Positions 38,127 to 49,136 are shown, numbered from the stretch's first letter. The stretch is DNA of 64,000 nucleotides from Propionivibrio sp. (GCA_016705685.1 JADJLB010000010.1:336001-400000); one strand, 5' to 3'. The notes: generated by a model not told the origin, from the sequence alone. Numbers and translations are program-made.

Positions 38127-40037
38127 TCAAAGTTGATAATCAAGTTTGAGACGTCTCTGAAGCTTGCGTGCCTGACGTAACGCTTCTTTCAGTATGCGAC
38201 GATCGACTTCGTTGAGATCGTCCGGACGAAGCAGATTGTCTCCAGCGCGGCCTTGTGTTTGTTCCGCATGCTGGTGGCGCAAGCGCATCAGCTGGATGAA
38301 GTTGAAGCCATCCGCTGCCGCCGAGGCTTCGTCGACGGAAATGTTCATCGACGGGGCGCTCTGCTTGATCCGCTGCACGGTATTGGTCGCCGACACATTA
38401 TGCGCCAGGGAAAATACCCGAGCGGCATCGATAAAAAGACGCGTGCCGTATTTCTTCAGATCGATGGTTCCCGGATGCTCCGGATCGGAATCCGTCACGA
38501 AATCGCGAAACATGCCCAGCGGCGGCACGACGCTGAGCGCGTTGCCCGCCATCATGCGTAGAAAGAGCGGATTGCTCCGTGTTCGCCGCAGAAGCGTTAG
38601 ACGCAAGCGATCCGCTAGGTTGTATTTTCCGTACAGGGGCCTGAAATCAAAAAAGATCGTCGCATTGAGAAGCGCCTGTGGCTCAGGAGTGCGAATCCAG
38701 TTGTCAAACTTCTCTTCCCACTCCTCCAGTGTCAGACACAGTTGTGGGTTGCTGGCCATGATATTCCCGCTGCAAAACGGAAATCCGCACTTGTCGAGAT
38801 CGGCATTGACGTCGCGGGCGAAATCAATCAACACCAGTTGTGTCTGCTCACGATCCATGATGTCGGTGCAGATATAGATGATTCCGTTGTCCTGATCGGT
38901 GTTAAAGGTTTGTTCGTCCCGCCCCTCGGAGCCGAACGATAACCAGGCCCACTCAATGCCATACAGATCGTGCTTGTCGAGGTTGATCTCAATGATCCGT
39001 CGGGTCAGCGTATCGTTGAGCGCCGAAATGAACTGTGTGATCTGCTCCGCACCGATGCCCTGCGCGAGCATGTTTAGCGAAAGCTGGCGCACATCCTGAC
39101 TGGCCATCAACAACATATCGATATTGGTCGCCGCGTCGATGGTCTGGCGAACCTGGCGCAGCCCGACCCGTTGCAGTGTAAAGAGGTCACGTTCCGATAC
39201 CACGCCCATCAGACGCCCTCCTTCGTCAACGGCCAGCAAATGCCGTACCCCATGCAGTGCCATCGCCAGCGCGGCATCGTAGGCGTTGGCAACGATCGGC
39301 AGGGTGATCGGATCAGGCGACATGATCGTGCCAATTGGACTGTCAAGGGACACCCCTGGCAGAACGATCCGCGTAATGACATCGGATTGCGTAAAAATAC
39401 CCACCGGCTGCTGCTCAGCATCAACGACAACCATTGAACCGATTTTACGACTGACCATCGTTTCAACGACCTGGCGGGTTGGAGTGTCCGGCATCACCGC
39501 GATGGGTTCCTGTTTTATGATCGATGCCAATGACGAGTTCATCGTTTGCTGTTCGGCAATATGCTGGGAAAAATGGATTTGCAACTGCTGCCGGGACTGA
39601 CTGAGAAGACTGGCAAGATACTGCGTGCAGAAGATATTGAGCACCGAACTCATCTGCATCAGCGCAAAGAAATCCTCAGCCTGCAGCTCATAGCAAAAAA
39701 CATCGCTGATCGCCATGTAGAAACTGGTCGATGGACGCTGCCCCGCCACCGAGCCGATCGAAAATCCTTCGCCCGGCCCCAATGTCAGCATCGAATGCTC
39801 CATCACGTTGGCATCGCCTGCATGACGAACAACGACCTTGCCCCGCTGCAAAATCCGAAAGACTCTCACCACGCCGGTCTGCGGAGAGACGATCAGGGAA
39901 CCTTTTGGATAAAAGGCAAGCTTGAGATGCTCCCCAAGAAACTGAAGCGCGTCCGGCTCCATGCGATCGAAGGGCGGGAATGTTCTCAGAAACTCGAGAG
40001 TTGCCGATACGAGCATCGCCGTCGTCGTGTTGTTCAT
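38127..40037 (-). CDS. cNMP-binding / CBS-pair / DUF294 nucleotidyltransferase-like regulator
   Basis: A 636-residue cytoplasmic protein with three parts. First, a cyclic-nucleotide-binding-like domain (FPPFDRMEPDALQFLGEHLKL, residues 1-130). Second, a CBS pair (from TPTRQVVETMVSRKIGSMVVV to LLAVDEGGRLMGVVSERDL, about 180-310). Third, a DUF294 nucleotidyltransferase-like domain (GSEGRDEQTFNTDQDNGIIY) with its helical substrate-binding C-terminal domain. The ATG at 40037 is preceded by GGAGAAGGG; the longer frame to 40085 lacks this. The gene lies between acs and the SSS permease, the usual place for this family, and probably gates acetate use according to nucleotide levels; that role is inferred. 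Confidence 0.85.
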   Translation of the reverse strand: MNNTTTAMLVSATLEFLRTFPPFDRMEPDALQFLGEHLKLAFYPKGSLIVSPQTGVVRVFRILQRGKVVVRHAGDANVMEHSMLTLGPGEGFSIGSVAGQRPSTSFYMAISDVFCYELQAEDFFALMQMSSVLNIFCTQYLASLLSQSRQQLQIHFSQHIAEQQTMNSSLASIIKQEPIAVMPDTPTRQVVETMVSRKIGSMVVVDAEQQPVGIFTQSDVITRIVLPGVSLDSPIGTIMSPDPITLPIVANAYDAALAMALHGVRHLLAVDEGGRLMGVVSERDLFTLQRVGLRQVRQTIDAATNIDMLLMASQDVRQLSLNMLAQGIGAEQITQFISALNDTLTRRIIEINLDKHDLYGIEWAWLSFGSEGRDEQTFNTDQDNGIIYICTDIMDREQTQLVLIDFARDVNADLDKCGFPFCSGNIMASNPQLCLTLEEWEEKFDNWIRTPEPQALLNATIFFDFRPLYGKYNLADRLRLTLLRRTRSNPLFLRMMAGNALSVVPPLGMFRDFVTDSDPEHPGTIDLKKYGTRLFIDAARVFSLAHNVSATNTVQRIKQSAPSMNISVDEASAAADGFNFIQLMRLRHQHAEQTQGRAGDNLLRPDDLNEVDRRILKEALRQARKLQRRLKLDYQL

Positions 40038-40190
40038 CCCTTCTCCATGAGCGCCCAAAAAAGCACGGGCCGACATACGCTTCATGCCGGCCCGAAAAAC
40101 GGTCTTGAATTGCCGCCTTGTCTAGCTTATTGCATCGTATTCAGGCCGTTAAGCAAGCGCACGATGCATGCCTCCTCAACCCAAACCAAA

Positions 40191-42158
40191 TCAATTGCCA
40201 CGCAACTGCTCAAGAATCGCCGGATTCTCCAGCGTGGAAACATCCTGTGCAACCGTATCGCCCTTGGCCAGCGAGCGGAGCAGGCGCCGCATGATCTTAC
40301 CGGAACGTGTCTTGGGCAGATTCTCGCCGAAGCGAATATCCTTCGGCTTGGCGATCGGTCCGATTTCCTTGCCGACGTGTTCCTGCAATTCCTTGATCAT
40401 CTTGGCCGCGGCTTCTCCCACCGGGCGCGCACCCTTGAGCACGACGAAAGCGCAGATGGCTTCGCCGGTCAAATCGTCCGGACGGCCAACCACGGCCGCC
40501 TCGGCCACCTTGGGATGGGAAACCAGCGCAGATTCGATTTCCATCGTGCCCATGCGGTGTCCGGAAACATTCAGCACATCGTCGATACGGCCAGTGATGG
40601 TGAAATACCCGGTATTGATGTCGCGTACCGACCCGTCGCCGGCGAGATACAGCTTGCCGTTGAAATCGTTGGGGTAATAGGAGTTCTTGAAACGCTCTGA
40701 ATCGTTCCAGATGTTGCGGATCATCGCGGGCCATGGTTTTGTAACGACCAGCAAACCACCCTTGCCCCAATCGAGCTCAGTCCCAGTTTCGTCGACAATA
40801 GTCGCCTGAATGCCGGGGAAAGGCAGCGTACACGAGCCTGGCACCATCGGCGTCACGCCCGGTAGCGGTGTAATCATGTGACCGCCGGTTTCAGTCTGCC
40901 AGAATGTATCCACGATCGGGCAGCGACCACCACCAACGTCGTTGTAGTACCACATCCAGGCCGCCGGATTGATCGGTTCACCGACTGTGCCCAGCAGACG
41001 TAGCGAGGACAGGTCATAATTGGTCGGCGCGACCGCCGGATTGGTATCGGAGGCCTTGATCAGCGAGCGGATGGCGGTCGGTGCGGTGTAGAAAATGGTG
41101 ATCTTGTGATCCTGAATCATCTTCCAGAAACGACCGGCGTCGGGATAGACCGGCACGCCCTCGAAGACCATCTGGGTTCCACCGCAGGCCAGCGGACCGT
41201 AGGTGATGTAGGTGTGCCCGGTAACCCAGCCGATGTCGGCGGTGCACCAGAAGAAATCGTTCGGTTTCAGGTCGAAGGTCCACTTCATGGTCAATACAGC
41301 ATGCACGAGGTATCCGCCGGTCGAGTGCTGAACTCCCTTGGGCTTGCCCGTTGAACCTGAGGTATACAGCAGGAACAGCGGATGCTCGGCTTCCACCCAC
41401 TCCGGCTCGCACACATCGGACTGGCCGGCGATGACGTCGTCCCACCAGATATCGCGACCGGCAACCATGGCGCAGGGTCCGCCGGTACGCTTGAAAACGA
41501 TCACGGTCTTTACGGACTCGCAACCACCCAATGCAATCCCTTCGTCGACCGCCGGCTTGAGCGGAATCTTCTTCCCGCCACGGCATTGCTCATCCGTGGT
41601 TATCACGGCAACGGCACCGGCATCATTGATCCGGTCGCGGACGGACTGCGCCGAGAAGCCACCGAACACCACCGAATGGATGGCGCCGATGCGGGCGCAG
41701 GCCTGCATGGCAACGACACCTTCGATACCCATGGCCATGTAGATAATGACGCGGTCGCCCTTCTTGATCCCTTTCGAACGCAAGCCGTTGGCCAATTGGC
41801 TGACCTTGGACAACAGCTCCTTATAGGTCACCTTTCTGACTTCACCGTCATCGGTCTCTGAAATGATCGCCAGTTTGTCGCCCAATCCGGCTTCGATGTT
41901 GCGATCGAGACAGTTATATGAGGCGTTCAGCGTGCCGTCGGCATACCATTTGAAAAAAGGCGCATTGGACTCGTCAAGTACTTGGGTGAATGGCTTTTTC
42001 CAGCTTATATGTTCACGCGCCAGACGACCCCAGTAACCTGTGTAATCTCTGCTGGCTTCATCACACAATGCCTTGTAGGCATCCATGCCGGAGATTGTTG
42101 CCTGTTTGACGAATTCGGCAGACGGCTGAAAATACTGAACGGACTCATTTTCGGACAT
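40191..42158 (-). CDS. acs: Acetyl-CoA synthetase Acs
   Basis: AMP-forming acetate-CoA ligase, 655 residues, intact. The adenylation P-loop is [14 protein letters not shown], the aromatic motif is [10 protein letters not shown], and the C-terminal regulatory/catalytic lysine sits in [10 protein letters not shown], the site acetylated in known homologues. The ribosome site lies in the AGGAGATTAACT region just before the ATG. First gene of a minus-strand block with the DUF294 regulator and acetate permease. Confidence 0.96.
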   Translation of the reverse strand: MSENESVQYFQPSAEFVKQATISGMDAYKALCDEASRDYTGYWGRLAREHISWKKPFTQVLDESNAPFFKWYADGTLNASYNCLDRNIEAGLGDKLAIISETDDGEVRKVTYKELLSKVSQLANGLRSKGIKKGDRVIIYMAMGIEGVVAMQACARIGAIHSVVFGGFSAQSVRDRINDAGAVAVITTDEQCRGGKKIPLKPAVDEGIALGGCESVKTVIVFKRTGGPCAMVAGRDIWWDDVIAGQSDVCEPEWVEAEHPLFLLYTSGSTGKPKGVQHSTGGYLVHAVLTMKWTFDLKPNDFFWCTADIGWVTGHTYITYGPLACGGTQMVFEGVPVYPDAGRFWKMIQDHKITIFYTAPTAIRSLIKASDTNPAVAPTNYDLSSLRLLGTVGEPINPAAWMWYYNDVGGGRCPIVDTFWQTETGGHMITPLPGVTPMVPGSCTLPFPGIQATIVDETGTELDWGKGGLLVVTKPWPAMIRNIWNDSERFKNSYYPNDFNGKLYLAGDGSVRDINTGYFTITGRIDDVLNVSGHRMGTMEIESALVSHPKVAEAAVVGRPDDLTGEAICAFVVLKGARPVGEAAAKMIKELQEHVGKEIGPIAKPKDIRFGENLPKTRSGKIMRRLLRSLAKGDTVAQDVSTLENPAILEQLRGN

Positions 42159-42672
42159 AGTTAATCTCCTGTGCTGTGTTCAAAGAAGTTTGTCAAACGT
42201 AGCGGGTGCTTGCCGGAACCAACTGCATTCACCTATCGCAACCCGATGCGACAGGCAGGCAAAAATGCCTTTGGTCTATCAGTGTAATCACATGAATCGC
42301 GATGAATTAGATGCTCCGAATCTTACATACTACTTACACAAAACCGAATGCGGGGGTTTTCAATTTGATCGAATAACATCCGGTCGTGCAAGGAAAACTG
42401 ATTGCAGCCCAAAAAACGCCGTGTGCTTGATGCCAAGTCTCAGGACGCACCGGCAAGGTGGGAGGGGATTATAGCAATAATTACTGGCGAAAGTAGCGAG
42501 CGAAGCATGCGTCTTTGGGCGATGCAGGGCCATGCGTGAGTGAATTGATTGATGCTAAAATTTGCGACTGCACAACTCGACGATAGCATAGGTCGCGGTG
42601 AATAAGGCTGCACTCAAAGCCTCATTCCAAGCCCGGTTCCGATAACCCAAAACCTTCGATAGAAAGCCCGAA
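42159..42672. other. Divergent regulatory region between acs and fumarase
   Basis: 514 bp, non-coding as far as I can see. It must contain the promoters of acs (minus) and the fumarase gene (plus). It is more A/T-rich than its neighbours in the middle (42290-42420). I looked for sigma-54 sites (TGGCAC-N5-TTGC) on both strands and found none. A short plus-strand frame at 42190-42474 has no ribosome site and no family features. Confidence 0.4.
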
Positions 42673-44205
42673 ATGACAGACATTCGCCAGGAAGACCTCA
42701 TCCAGAGCGTCGCCGATGCATTCCAGTACATCAGCTACTACCATCCGCTCGATTTCATCACGGCGCTCGGTGCCGCCTACGATCGCGAGGAATCGCCTGC
42801 CGCCAAGGATGCGATCGCCCAGATTCTCACCAATTCACGCATGTCGGCCGAAGGGCACCGCCCGATCTGCCAGGATACCGGCATCGGCATGGTCTTCCTC
42901 AAGGTCGGCATGGACGTCCGTTGGACGGATGCCACGATGAGTCTTCAAGACATGGTCAACGAAGGCGTCCGTCGGGCCTATGCCGATCCGGACAATCCAT
43001 TGCGCGCTTCGGTGCTCGCCGACCCCTACGGCACGCGCAAGAATACCAAGGACAATACTCCGGCCGTGGTGCATTTTGAAATCGTTCCCGGACACCACGT
43101 CGAAGTCATCTGCGCGGCCAAGGGTGGCGGCTCCGAGGCCAAGGCCAAATTCGCCATGCTCAATCCGTCCGACGACCTCGTCGACTGGATTCTCAAGACC
43201 GTGCCGACCATGGGCGCCGGTTGGTGCCCGCCCGGCATCATTGGCGTCGGCATCGGCGGCACGCCGGAAAAAGCCATGCTGATGGCCAAGGAATCGATCA
43301 TGGCCCCAGTCGATATTCAGGACCTCAAGGCGCGTGGCGCCAAAACCCGCGCCGAGGAGCTGCGCCTCGAACTCTACGAGAAGATCAACGCGCTCGGCAT
43401 CGGCGCTCAGGGCCTGGGTGGACTCACTACCGTGCTCGATGTCAAAGTGCTCGACTTCCCCTGCCACGCGGCCAACCTGCCCGTCGCGCTGATTCCCAAC
43501 TGTGCAGCAACCCGCCATATCCACTTCCATCTCGACGGCTCCGGCCCGGCCAAACTCGACCCGCCCAAGCTCGCGGACTGGCCGGCGGTCACCTGGGTGC
43601 CGGATGTCAAATCCGCCACGCGGGTCGACCTCAACACCTTGACCAAGGCGCAAGTCGCTGCCTGGAAGCCCGGCCAGAAACTGCTGCTCAACGGCAAGAT
43701 GCTGACCGGCCGAGATGCCGCGCATAAACGTATTGCCGACATGCTGGCCAAGGGCGAGAAATTGCCTGTCGACTTTACCAACCGCGTCATTTACTACGTC
43801 GGCCCGGTCGATCCGGTGCGTGACGAAGTGGTCGGCCCGGCCGGCCCGACAACGGCCACCCGCATGGACAAGTTCACCCGGATGATGCTGGAAAAGACCG
43901 GTTTGATCTCGATGGTCGGCAAGTCCGAACGTGGCCCTGCCGCCATCGCCGCGATCAAGGACAACAAATCAGCCTACATGATGGCCGTCGGTGGCGCCGC
44001 CTACCTGGTCGCCAAGGCGATCAAAGCGGCCAAAGTGGTCGGTTTTGCCGATCTGGGGATGGAAGCGATCTACGAATTCGACGTTCAGGACATGCCGGTC
44101 ACCGTAGCCGTCGATTCAAACGGCACGGCGGTACACAGCACCGGGCCGAAAGAGTGGCAGATCAAAATCGGCAAGATTCCCTACACCGAGCCTGTTGCTC
44201 ACTGA
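42673..44205 (+). CDS. Class I (iron-sulfur) fumarate hydratase
   Basis: A 510-residue single-chain [4Fe-4S] fumarase interconverting fumarate and malate. The alpha part contains GHRPICQDTGIG with a cluster cysteine, the central region has AAKGGGSEAKAKF, and a second cysteine lies in IPNCAATRHIHF. The C-terminal beta part runs from LLNGKMLTGRDAAHKRI to GMEAIYEFDVQD. It is intact. As an oxygen-sensitive class I enzyme it fits a microaerophilic lifestyle. A terminator follows at 44228. Confidence 0.93.
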   Translation: MTDIRQEDLIQSVADAFQYISYYHPLDFITALGAAYDREESPAAKDAIAQILTNSRMSAEGHRPICQDTGIGMVFLKVGMDVRWTDATMSLQDMVNEGVRRAYADPDNPLRASVLADPYGTRKNTKDNTPAVVHFEIVPGHHVEVICAAKGGGSEAKAKFAMLNPSDDLVDWILKTVPTMGAGWCPPGIIGVGIGGTPEKAMLMAKESIMAPVDIQDLKARGAKTRAEELRLELYEKINALGIGAQGLGGLTTVLDVKVLDFPCHAANLPVALIPNCAATRHIHFHLDGSGPAKLDPPKLADWPAVTWVPDVKSATRVDLNTLTKAQVAAWKPGQKLLLNGKMLTGRDAAHKRIADMLAKGEKLPVDFTNRVIYYVGPVDPVRDEVVGPAGPTTATRMDKFTRMMLEKTGLISMVGKSERGPAAIAAIKDNKSAYMMAVGGAAYLVAKAIKAAKVVGFADLGMEAIYEFDVQDMPVTVAVDSNGTAVHSTGPKEWQIKIGKIPYTEPVAH

Positions 44206-44227
44206 GCGACGCGGCGAAATCAGATCA

Positions 44228-44254
44228 AAGCCGGCTGACCGCCGGCTTATTTTC
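44228..44254 (+). terminator. Rho-independent terminator after fumarase gene
   Basis: Stem AAGCCGGC/GCCGGCTT with a 5-base loop followed by ATTTTC, 23 bp after the stop codon. It also lies just beyond the 3' end of the opposing tRNA-Val. Confidence 0.8.
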
Positions 44255-44273
44255 GTCAAAACGAGAAGCTATA

Positions 44274-44348
44274 TGGTGGGCGGTACTGGGTTCGAACCAG
44301 TGACCCCTGCCGTGTGAAGGCAGTGCTCTACCGCTGAGCTAACCGCCC
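44274..44348 (-). tRNA. tRNA-Val (anticodon CAC)
   Basis: 75 nt including an encoded CCA. Acceptor GGGCGGT/ACCGCCC, anticodon stem CTGCC/GGCAG around loop TTCACAC (anticodon CAC), and T-arm with GGTTCGAACC. Reads GUG codons. Confidence 0.95.
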
Positions 44349-44451
44349 GATAGAGGACGCGAATTAGACCATAGGTCGGTGCGGTGGTCAATTTGCTGCA
44401 CAACCTTTCCATTACAATGTGCGCTTTCCGACTTCCTCTACTAAGCAAAAA

Positions 44452-45846
44452 ATGACTCGTACCCGTTTTGCCCCATCTCCCACCGGCTTCCTGCACATTG
44501 GTGGTGCCCGCACCGCCCTTTTCTCGTGGGCGTACGCCCGCCATCACGGCGGAGAGTTCGTCCTGCGCATTGAGGATACCGATGTCGCCCGCTCAACGCC
44601 GGAAGCCGTTCAGGCGATCCTCGATGGGATGAACTGGCTGGGCCTGGCGCACGACGAAGGCCCGTTTTACCAAATGCAACGCATGGATCGCTACAAGAAC
44701 GTGATCCAGGACATGCTCGCTGCCGGAACCGCCTACCCTTGCTATACGACGCCGGAAGAACTTGAGCGCATGCGTGAGGAGCAACGAATGAAGGGGCTCA
44801 AGCCGCGTTACGACGGCACCTGGCGCCCGGAACCCGGCAAGACGCTGCCCACGCCGCCCAGCAACGCAGCGCCGGTTGTGCGCTTCAGGAATCCGCTTGA
44901 GGGCACGGTCGCCTGGGATGATCTGGTGAAAGGCCCGATCGAGATCGCCAACGCCGAACTCGACGATCTGGTAATCGCCCGGGCCGATGGCACGCCCACA
45001 TACAACTTCTGCGTGGTCGTCGATGATTGGGAAATGGGAATCACGCATGTCATTCGCGGCGACGATCATGTCAACAACACGCCGCGCCAGATCAACATCC
45101 TCAAGGCACTCGGCGCGCAGGTTCCGCTCTATGCCCATCTCTCGATGATTCTTGGCGCGGACGGACTGAAACTATCGAAACGTCATGGGGCAGTCAGCGT
45201 CATGCTGTATGACGACGAAGGCTACTTGCCGGAAGCCGTGCTCAACTATCTGGCCCGACTGGGCTGGTCGCACGGTGACGATGAAATCTTCTCGATGCAG
45301 CAATTCTGCGAATGGTTCAACCTCGACCACATCACGCCATCCGCCGCGCAGTTCAACACCGAAAAACTCAATTGGCTCAACGCCCACTACCTCAAGCAGG
45401 CCGACAGCGCACGCCTGGCCGCTTTGGTGCGCCCCCGGCTGGAGGCACGTGGCGTCGCGGTTTCCGACCGTCCGTCGCTGTCCGCGATCATCAACCTTTA
45501 CAAGGAACGCGTCGGTAATTTAAACGAGCTGGCCGATGCCGCCGAAGTGTTTTACATCGACCTGCACCCGAGAGCCGATATTCTGGTCCAGTATCTCACG
45601 CCGGAAGTCATGCCGGCACTGGCGGATTTCATCGCAGGCGCAAAAGAAGTGGAATGGGACGCCGCAGCCATCTCCGCACTGATCAAGGCATGTATCGCCC
45701 GGCATGGATTGAAGATGCCCAAGCTGGCCATGCTGCTGCGCGTGTTGCTGACTGGACAGGCGCAAACGCCATCGGTCGATGCTGTCGTCGCCTTGTTCCC
45801 GCGTGAGCTGGCGGTCAAACGACTGAGTGCAGTTGCAAGCAAGTGA
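44452..45846 (+). CDS. gltX: Glutamyl-tRNA synthetase GltX
   Basis: Class I aminoacyl-tRNA synthetase, 464 residues. It opens [20 protein letters not shown] with the HIGH-type motif; the KMSKS equivalent is [11 protein letters not shown]. The anticodon-binding C-terminal part follows. I use the ATG at 44452; the longer frame to 44419 adds an unconserved leader. It is flanked by tRNA genes on both sides, and a tRNA-Glu lies about 180 bp downstream. Confidence 0.95.
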   Translation: MTRTRFAPSPTGFLHIGGARTALFSWAYARHHGGEFVLRIEDTDVARSTPEAVQAILDGMNWLGLAHDEGPFYQMQRMDRYKNVIQDMLAAGTAYPCYTTPEELERMREEQRMKGLKPRYDGTWRPEPGKTLPTPPSNAAPVVRFRNPLEGTVAWDDLVKGPIEIANAELDDLVIARADGTPTYNFCVVVDDWEMGITHVIRGDDHVNNTPRQINILKALGAQVPLYAHLSMILGADGLKLSKRHGAVSVMLYDDEGYLPEAVLNYLARLGWSHGDDEIFSMQQFCEWFNLDHITPSAAQFNTEKLNWLNAHYLKQADSARLAALVRPRLEARGVAVSDRPSLSAIINLYKERVGNLNELADAAEVFYIDLHPRADILVQYLTPEVMPALADFIAGAKEVEWDAAAISALIKACIARHGLKMPKLAMLLRVLLTGQAQTPSVDAVVALFPRELAVKRLSAVASK

Positions 45847-45880
45847 AGCCCCGGTATACGTGTGAAAAAGAGTAAAGCAC

Positions 45881-45909
45881 TTTACAAGCGTTGACCTCAT
45901 CCCTATAAT
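45881..45909 (+). promoter_or_regulatory. Sigma-70 promoter for the tRNA-Ala/tRNA-Glu genes
   Basis: TTTACA and TATAAT separated by exactly 17 bp, with the -10 box 17 bp upstream of the tRNA-Ala 5' end. It lies 34 bp after the gltX stop. Confidence 0.8.
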
Positions 45910-45926
45910 GCGCCCTTCTTTCGAGC

Positions 45927-46002
<76 letters not shown>

Positions 46003-46027
46003 ACAAGCCGAGAGATGCTTAGTCCGG

Positions 46028-46103
46028 GTCCCCATCGTCTAGAGGCCTAGGACACTACCCTTTCACGGTAGGTACCGGGGTTCGAATCCCCGTGGGGACG
46101 CCA
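46028..46103 (+). tRNA. tRNA-Glu (anticodon TTC)
   Basis: 76 nt with encoded CCA. Acceptor GTCCCCA/TGGGGAC, anticodon stem CTACC/GGTAG around CTTTCAC. It is 25 bp from tRNA-Ala and probably on the same transcript. Confidence 0.95.
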
Positions 46104-46111
46104 AGAACAGT

Positions 46112-46154
46112 GAGGGGTTGCCAAGCGCAACGCGCTTCAACCCCTCGGTTTTTT
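46112..46154 (+). terminator. Rho-independent terminator after tRNA-Glu
   Basis: Strong stem GAGGGGTTG/CAACCCCTC with a 17-base loop that can itself pair (AAGCGCAACGCGCTT), followed by GGTTTTTT. Confidence 0.88.
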
Positions 46155-46169
46155 GAAGTTCTAAGTTTT

Positions 46170-46246
46170 GGAGTGGTAGTTCAGTTGGTTAGAATACCGG
46201 CCTGTCACGCCGGGGGTCGCGGGTTCGAGTCCCGTCCACTCCGCCA
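46170..46246 (+). tRNA. tRNA-Asp (anticodon GTC)
   Basis: 77 nt with encoded CCA. Acceptor GGAGTGG/CCACTCC, anticodon stem CCGGC/GCCGG around CTGTCAC, and T-arm with GGTTCGAGTCC. Confidence 0.95.
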
Positions 46247-46398
46247 ACATTCTGACATGGCTGTTTTCTCAACCGGATCACCCGGTCAGGAAAACAGTCA
46301 TCAGCACGGTCTGCACATGACCCGGCAATACTTCCAACTTTTTCCTGGGGATGTGGCGCCGTTCCCGTTTTGAAAGCGCCCGAATATCGACGAACACC

Positions 46399-46486
46399 TG
46401 GCGGAAGCGGTGAGATTCGAACTCACGAAAGGTTGCCCTTTGCCGGTTTTCAAGACCGGTGCAATCGACCACTCTGCCACGCTTCC
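46399..46486 (-). tRNA. tRNA-Ser (anticodon TGA)
   Basis: 88 nt with encoded CCA and the long variable arm of class II tRNAs. Acceptor GGAAGCG/CGCTTCC, anticodon stem CCGGT/ACCGG around CTTGAAA. It is transcribed against the neighbouring tRNAs. Confidence 0.94.
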
Positions 46487-46625
46487 CGCATCTGGCCACA
46501 GGGTGACGCGACCGTGGCGGTGCGCATGATAACACGTTACAAACTGTTACCCCCTCTCGCCCAACTTGTGGCACCCTAAAGCAGTCGCAAGAAAGCCGTA
46601 ACCTAGTCTTTTGGAGGATAAATCG

Positions 46626-47315
46626 ATGCAGCCGTTTCAGATTGCAAGTCAGGCAACGCAAACCGTATCTCAACAGCAGAACAAAGTTCTGCGCAACACG
46701 TATGCCTTGCTCGCTTTGTCCATGTTTCCGACGGTCATTGGCGCGCTGGTCGGCGTGCAGATGGGTTTCACTTTATTTGCCGGAAGCCCGCTCCTTTCCT
46801 TCGCGATTTTCATGGGCATCGCCTTCGCTTTCATGTGGGGCATCGAGCGCACCAAGAACAGCGGCATGGGTGTCGCGCTATTGCTGGGGTTCACCTTCTT
46901 CATGGGCCTGATGCTCTCGCGTATCCTGCAGGTGGCGCTGGGCTTTTCCAACGGCACGACGCTGATCGCCATGGCGGCCGGGGGTACGGGGGCGATCTTC
47001 TTTTCACTGGCCACCGTGGCAACCGTAACCAAGAAGGACTTCAGTTTCCTCGGCAAGTTTCTCTTCATCGGCGTGATCGTTGTCCTCCTCGCCGCGCTGG
47101 CCAATATCTTCTTCCAGATCCCAGCCTTGTCGTTGACCATTTCGGCCGTTGCTGTACTTATCTTTTCGGCATATATCCTCTACGACATCAGCCGGATTGT
47201 GAATGGCGGAGAAGTAAACTACATATCGGCAACGCTCGCCGTTTATCTCGATATTTACAATGTCTTCGTCAGCCTGTTGAATCTGCTGATGGCCTTCGGC
47301 GGCGAACGGGACTGA
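46626..47315 (+). CDS. Bax inhibitor-1/YccA family membrane protein
   Basis: A 229-residue protein with seven hydrophobic helices, homologous to YccA (a modulator of FtsH proteolysis in E. coli) and BI-1 calcium-leak proteins. A family trait is the C-terminal ILYDISRIVNGGEVNYISATLAVYLDIYN, whose Asp residues form the pH-sensing pair in characterised members. GGAGG lies ten bases before the ATG at 46626. It stands alone, convergent with recN. Confidence 0.9.
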   Translation: MQPFQIASQATQTVSQQQNKVLRNTYALLALSMFPTVIGALVGVQMGFTLFAGSPLLSFAIFMGIAFAFMWGIERTKNSGMGVALLLGFTFFMGLMLSRILQVALGFSNGTTLIAMAAGGTGAIFFSLATVATVTKKDFSFLGKFLFIGVIVVLLAALANIFFQIPALSLTISAVAVLIFSAYILYDISRIVNGGEVNYISATLAVYLDIYNVFVSLLNLLMAFGGERD

Positions 47316-47449
47316 TCGACAGCGCTGATCAAGGGTCCGGTCGATTGCCGCACAGGTTCAGCGGCGATCTTCCGGGCATTTTCTCTCTCAGCGCAATGTG
47401 GACGATCTGGGCTGGGGGACGCGCCGACACCCTCGGATTGACGGATGAC

Positions 47450-49108
47450 TCAGCCGGTCAGGCAGAGCATTTCTCTTGCGTGTTGCCGGGTGATGGCCGT
47501 AATTTCCACGCCTCCTAGCATTCGCGCCAGCTCCTCGATGCGGGCCTCGTCGTCAAGCGCGAGAACACGGCTGCAAACCTGATCCCCATGGCTATGCTTT
47601 GACACCTGCCATTGCCAGTTTGCGCGCGCGGCCACCTGCGGCAGGTGCGTCACGCACAGCACTTGCCTCTTGGCACCCAGTTCGCTGAGCAGGCGGCCAA
47701 CGACTTCGGCGACCCCGCCACCGATTCCCACATCGACCTCATCGAAAAGCAGTGTCGGGACGTTCACGGCCTGACTGGTCACCACTTGAATGGCCAAGCT
47801 GATGCGCGAAAGCTCGCCGCCCGAAGCGGCCTTCGCCAAGGCCCGCGTTTCACTCCCCGATAGACCGGCAATGCGGAATTCGACCTGCTCCAGACCATGG
47901 GCAGAGCCACCCGTAACCGGAACCAAGGCAACCTCGAAACGCCCTCCGCCCAATGCCAGTTGCTGCATCACTCGACTGACCTCAACACCCAGCGCCTGAG
48001 CGGCCCCGGCACGGCTTTTTGTCAGTCGTCCGGCCACTTCCTCATAATGCGCACGGGCGGCATTGACACGAGACTCCAGCGCCGTGAGGTCCGACGATGC
48101 GCTCACGGCAGTCAAGCGCTCCTGCCAACGGGCAAGCAGCGTTGTCAAGCCTTCCGGGCTGGTGCGAAATTTCCGTGCACACACGAGCACCGCATCAATC
48201 CGTCGCTCAATCTCAAGCAATCGCTGCGGATCAAGTTCAACCCGGTCCGAGTAGCGACGCAGTGCTGAAATCGCTTCGTTCAGTTCAGCCTGCGCCGACT
48301 TGAGCAAATCGACAACTTCGGCGAGCCCCGGGTCGTACGCTGCAAGACCATCCAATCGTCGAGCCGCACTATCGAACTGGCCCTCGCAGGCGCCTTCACC
48401 TTCAGCCAATAGATCGAGCGAGAATCGGGCGCCCTCGACCAGACTCGCGGCGTGCGCCAAACGCTTGTGTTCAATATTCAGCGCTTCCCACTCGGTCAGC
48501 GAAAACCCGAGCGTTTCGACTTCCCGGACCTGCCAATCAAGCTGCTCGCGCTCACGCTGCAGATCTTCGACACTTCCGGCGGCCGTATCGAACATCGACC
48601 GGGCTTCGCGCCACAGTCGCCATGCCTCGGAAACCTCTTTCTGCAGCGGGATGAGTTGCGCATGCGTATCCAGGAGGTTGCGCTGCGCATCGCCACGCAA
48701 TAAGGATTGATGCTCATGTTGCCCGTATATATCAACGAGCGATTCGCCCACGTCCCTTAACTGCTGAGCCGTAATCGGCGATCCGTTGAGATAGGCACGT
48801 GAACGGCCAGAGCCATCAACCACTCGACGAATCAACAATCCGTCGTCGGTTTCTATGTCCAATTCGCGTAAGCCATCAGCTACCGCGGGCGAACCGCGCA
48901 GGTCGAATTCGACACTGACCTCAGCCCGCTCACGGCCCACCCGGATCAGGTTGGTATCGGAACGCTCGCCTAGCGCAAAGGCCAGCGCATCGACCAGGAT
49001 CGATTTGCCGGCGCCGGTTTCGCCCGTCAACGTGCCAAAGCCTGCCTTAAACTCAAGCTCAAGTCGATCAACCAGCACGAAATCGCGAATTGTCAAACGA
49101 TGCAACAT
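47450..49108 (-). CDS. recN: DNA repair protein RecN
   Basis: SMC-like ATPase for double-strand break repair, 552 residues. N-terminal Walker A is TGETGAGKSILVDAL; central coiled coils span about 160-360; the signature lies in KAASGGELSRISLA and Walker B in LLFDEVDVGIGG. The downstream TGEQ-like region includes VLCVTHLPQVAA. It follows nadK by 28 bp on the same strand, as in many proteobacteria. Confidence 0.95.
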   Translation of the reverse strand: MLHRLTIRDFVLVDRLELEFKAGFGTLTGETGAGKSILVDALAFALGERSDTNLIRVGRERAEVSVEFDLRGSPAVADGLRELDIETDDGLLIRRVVDGSGRSRAYLNGSPITAQQLRDVGESLVDIYGQHEHQSLLRGDAQRNLLDTHAQLIPLQKEVSEAWRLWREARSMFDTAAGSVEDLQREREQLDWQVREVETLGFSLTEWEALNIEHKRLAHAASLVEGARFSLDLLAEGEGACEGQFDSAARRLDGLAAYDPGLAEVVDLLKSAQAELNEAISALRRYSDRVELDPQRLLEIERRIDAVLVCARKFRTSPEGLTTLLARWQERLTAVSASSDLTALESRVNAARAHYEEVAGRLTKSRAGAAQALGVEVSRVMQQLALGGGRFEVALVPVTGGSAHGLEQVEFRIAGLSGSETRALAKAASGGELSRISLAIQVVTSQAVNVPTLLFDEVDVGIGGGVAEVVGRLLSELGAKRQVLCVTHLPQVAARANWQWQVSKHSHGDQVCSRVLALDDEARIEELARMLGGVEITAITRQHAREMLCLTG

Positions 49109-49136
49109 GTAAGTCGGCAGGGGCCTTCAGTTTGGC

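Noticed and set aside
42159-42672. Sigma-54 promoter for acs
   Set aside because: No TGGCAC-N5-TTGC match on either strand.
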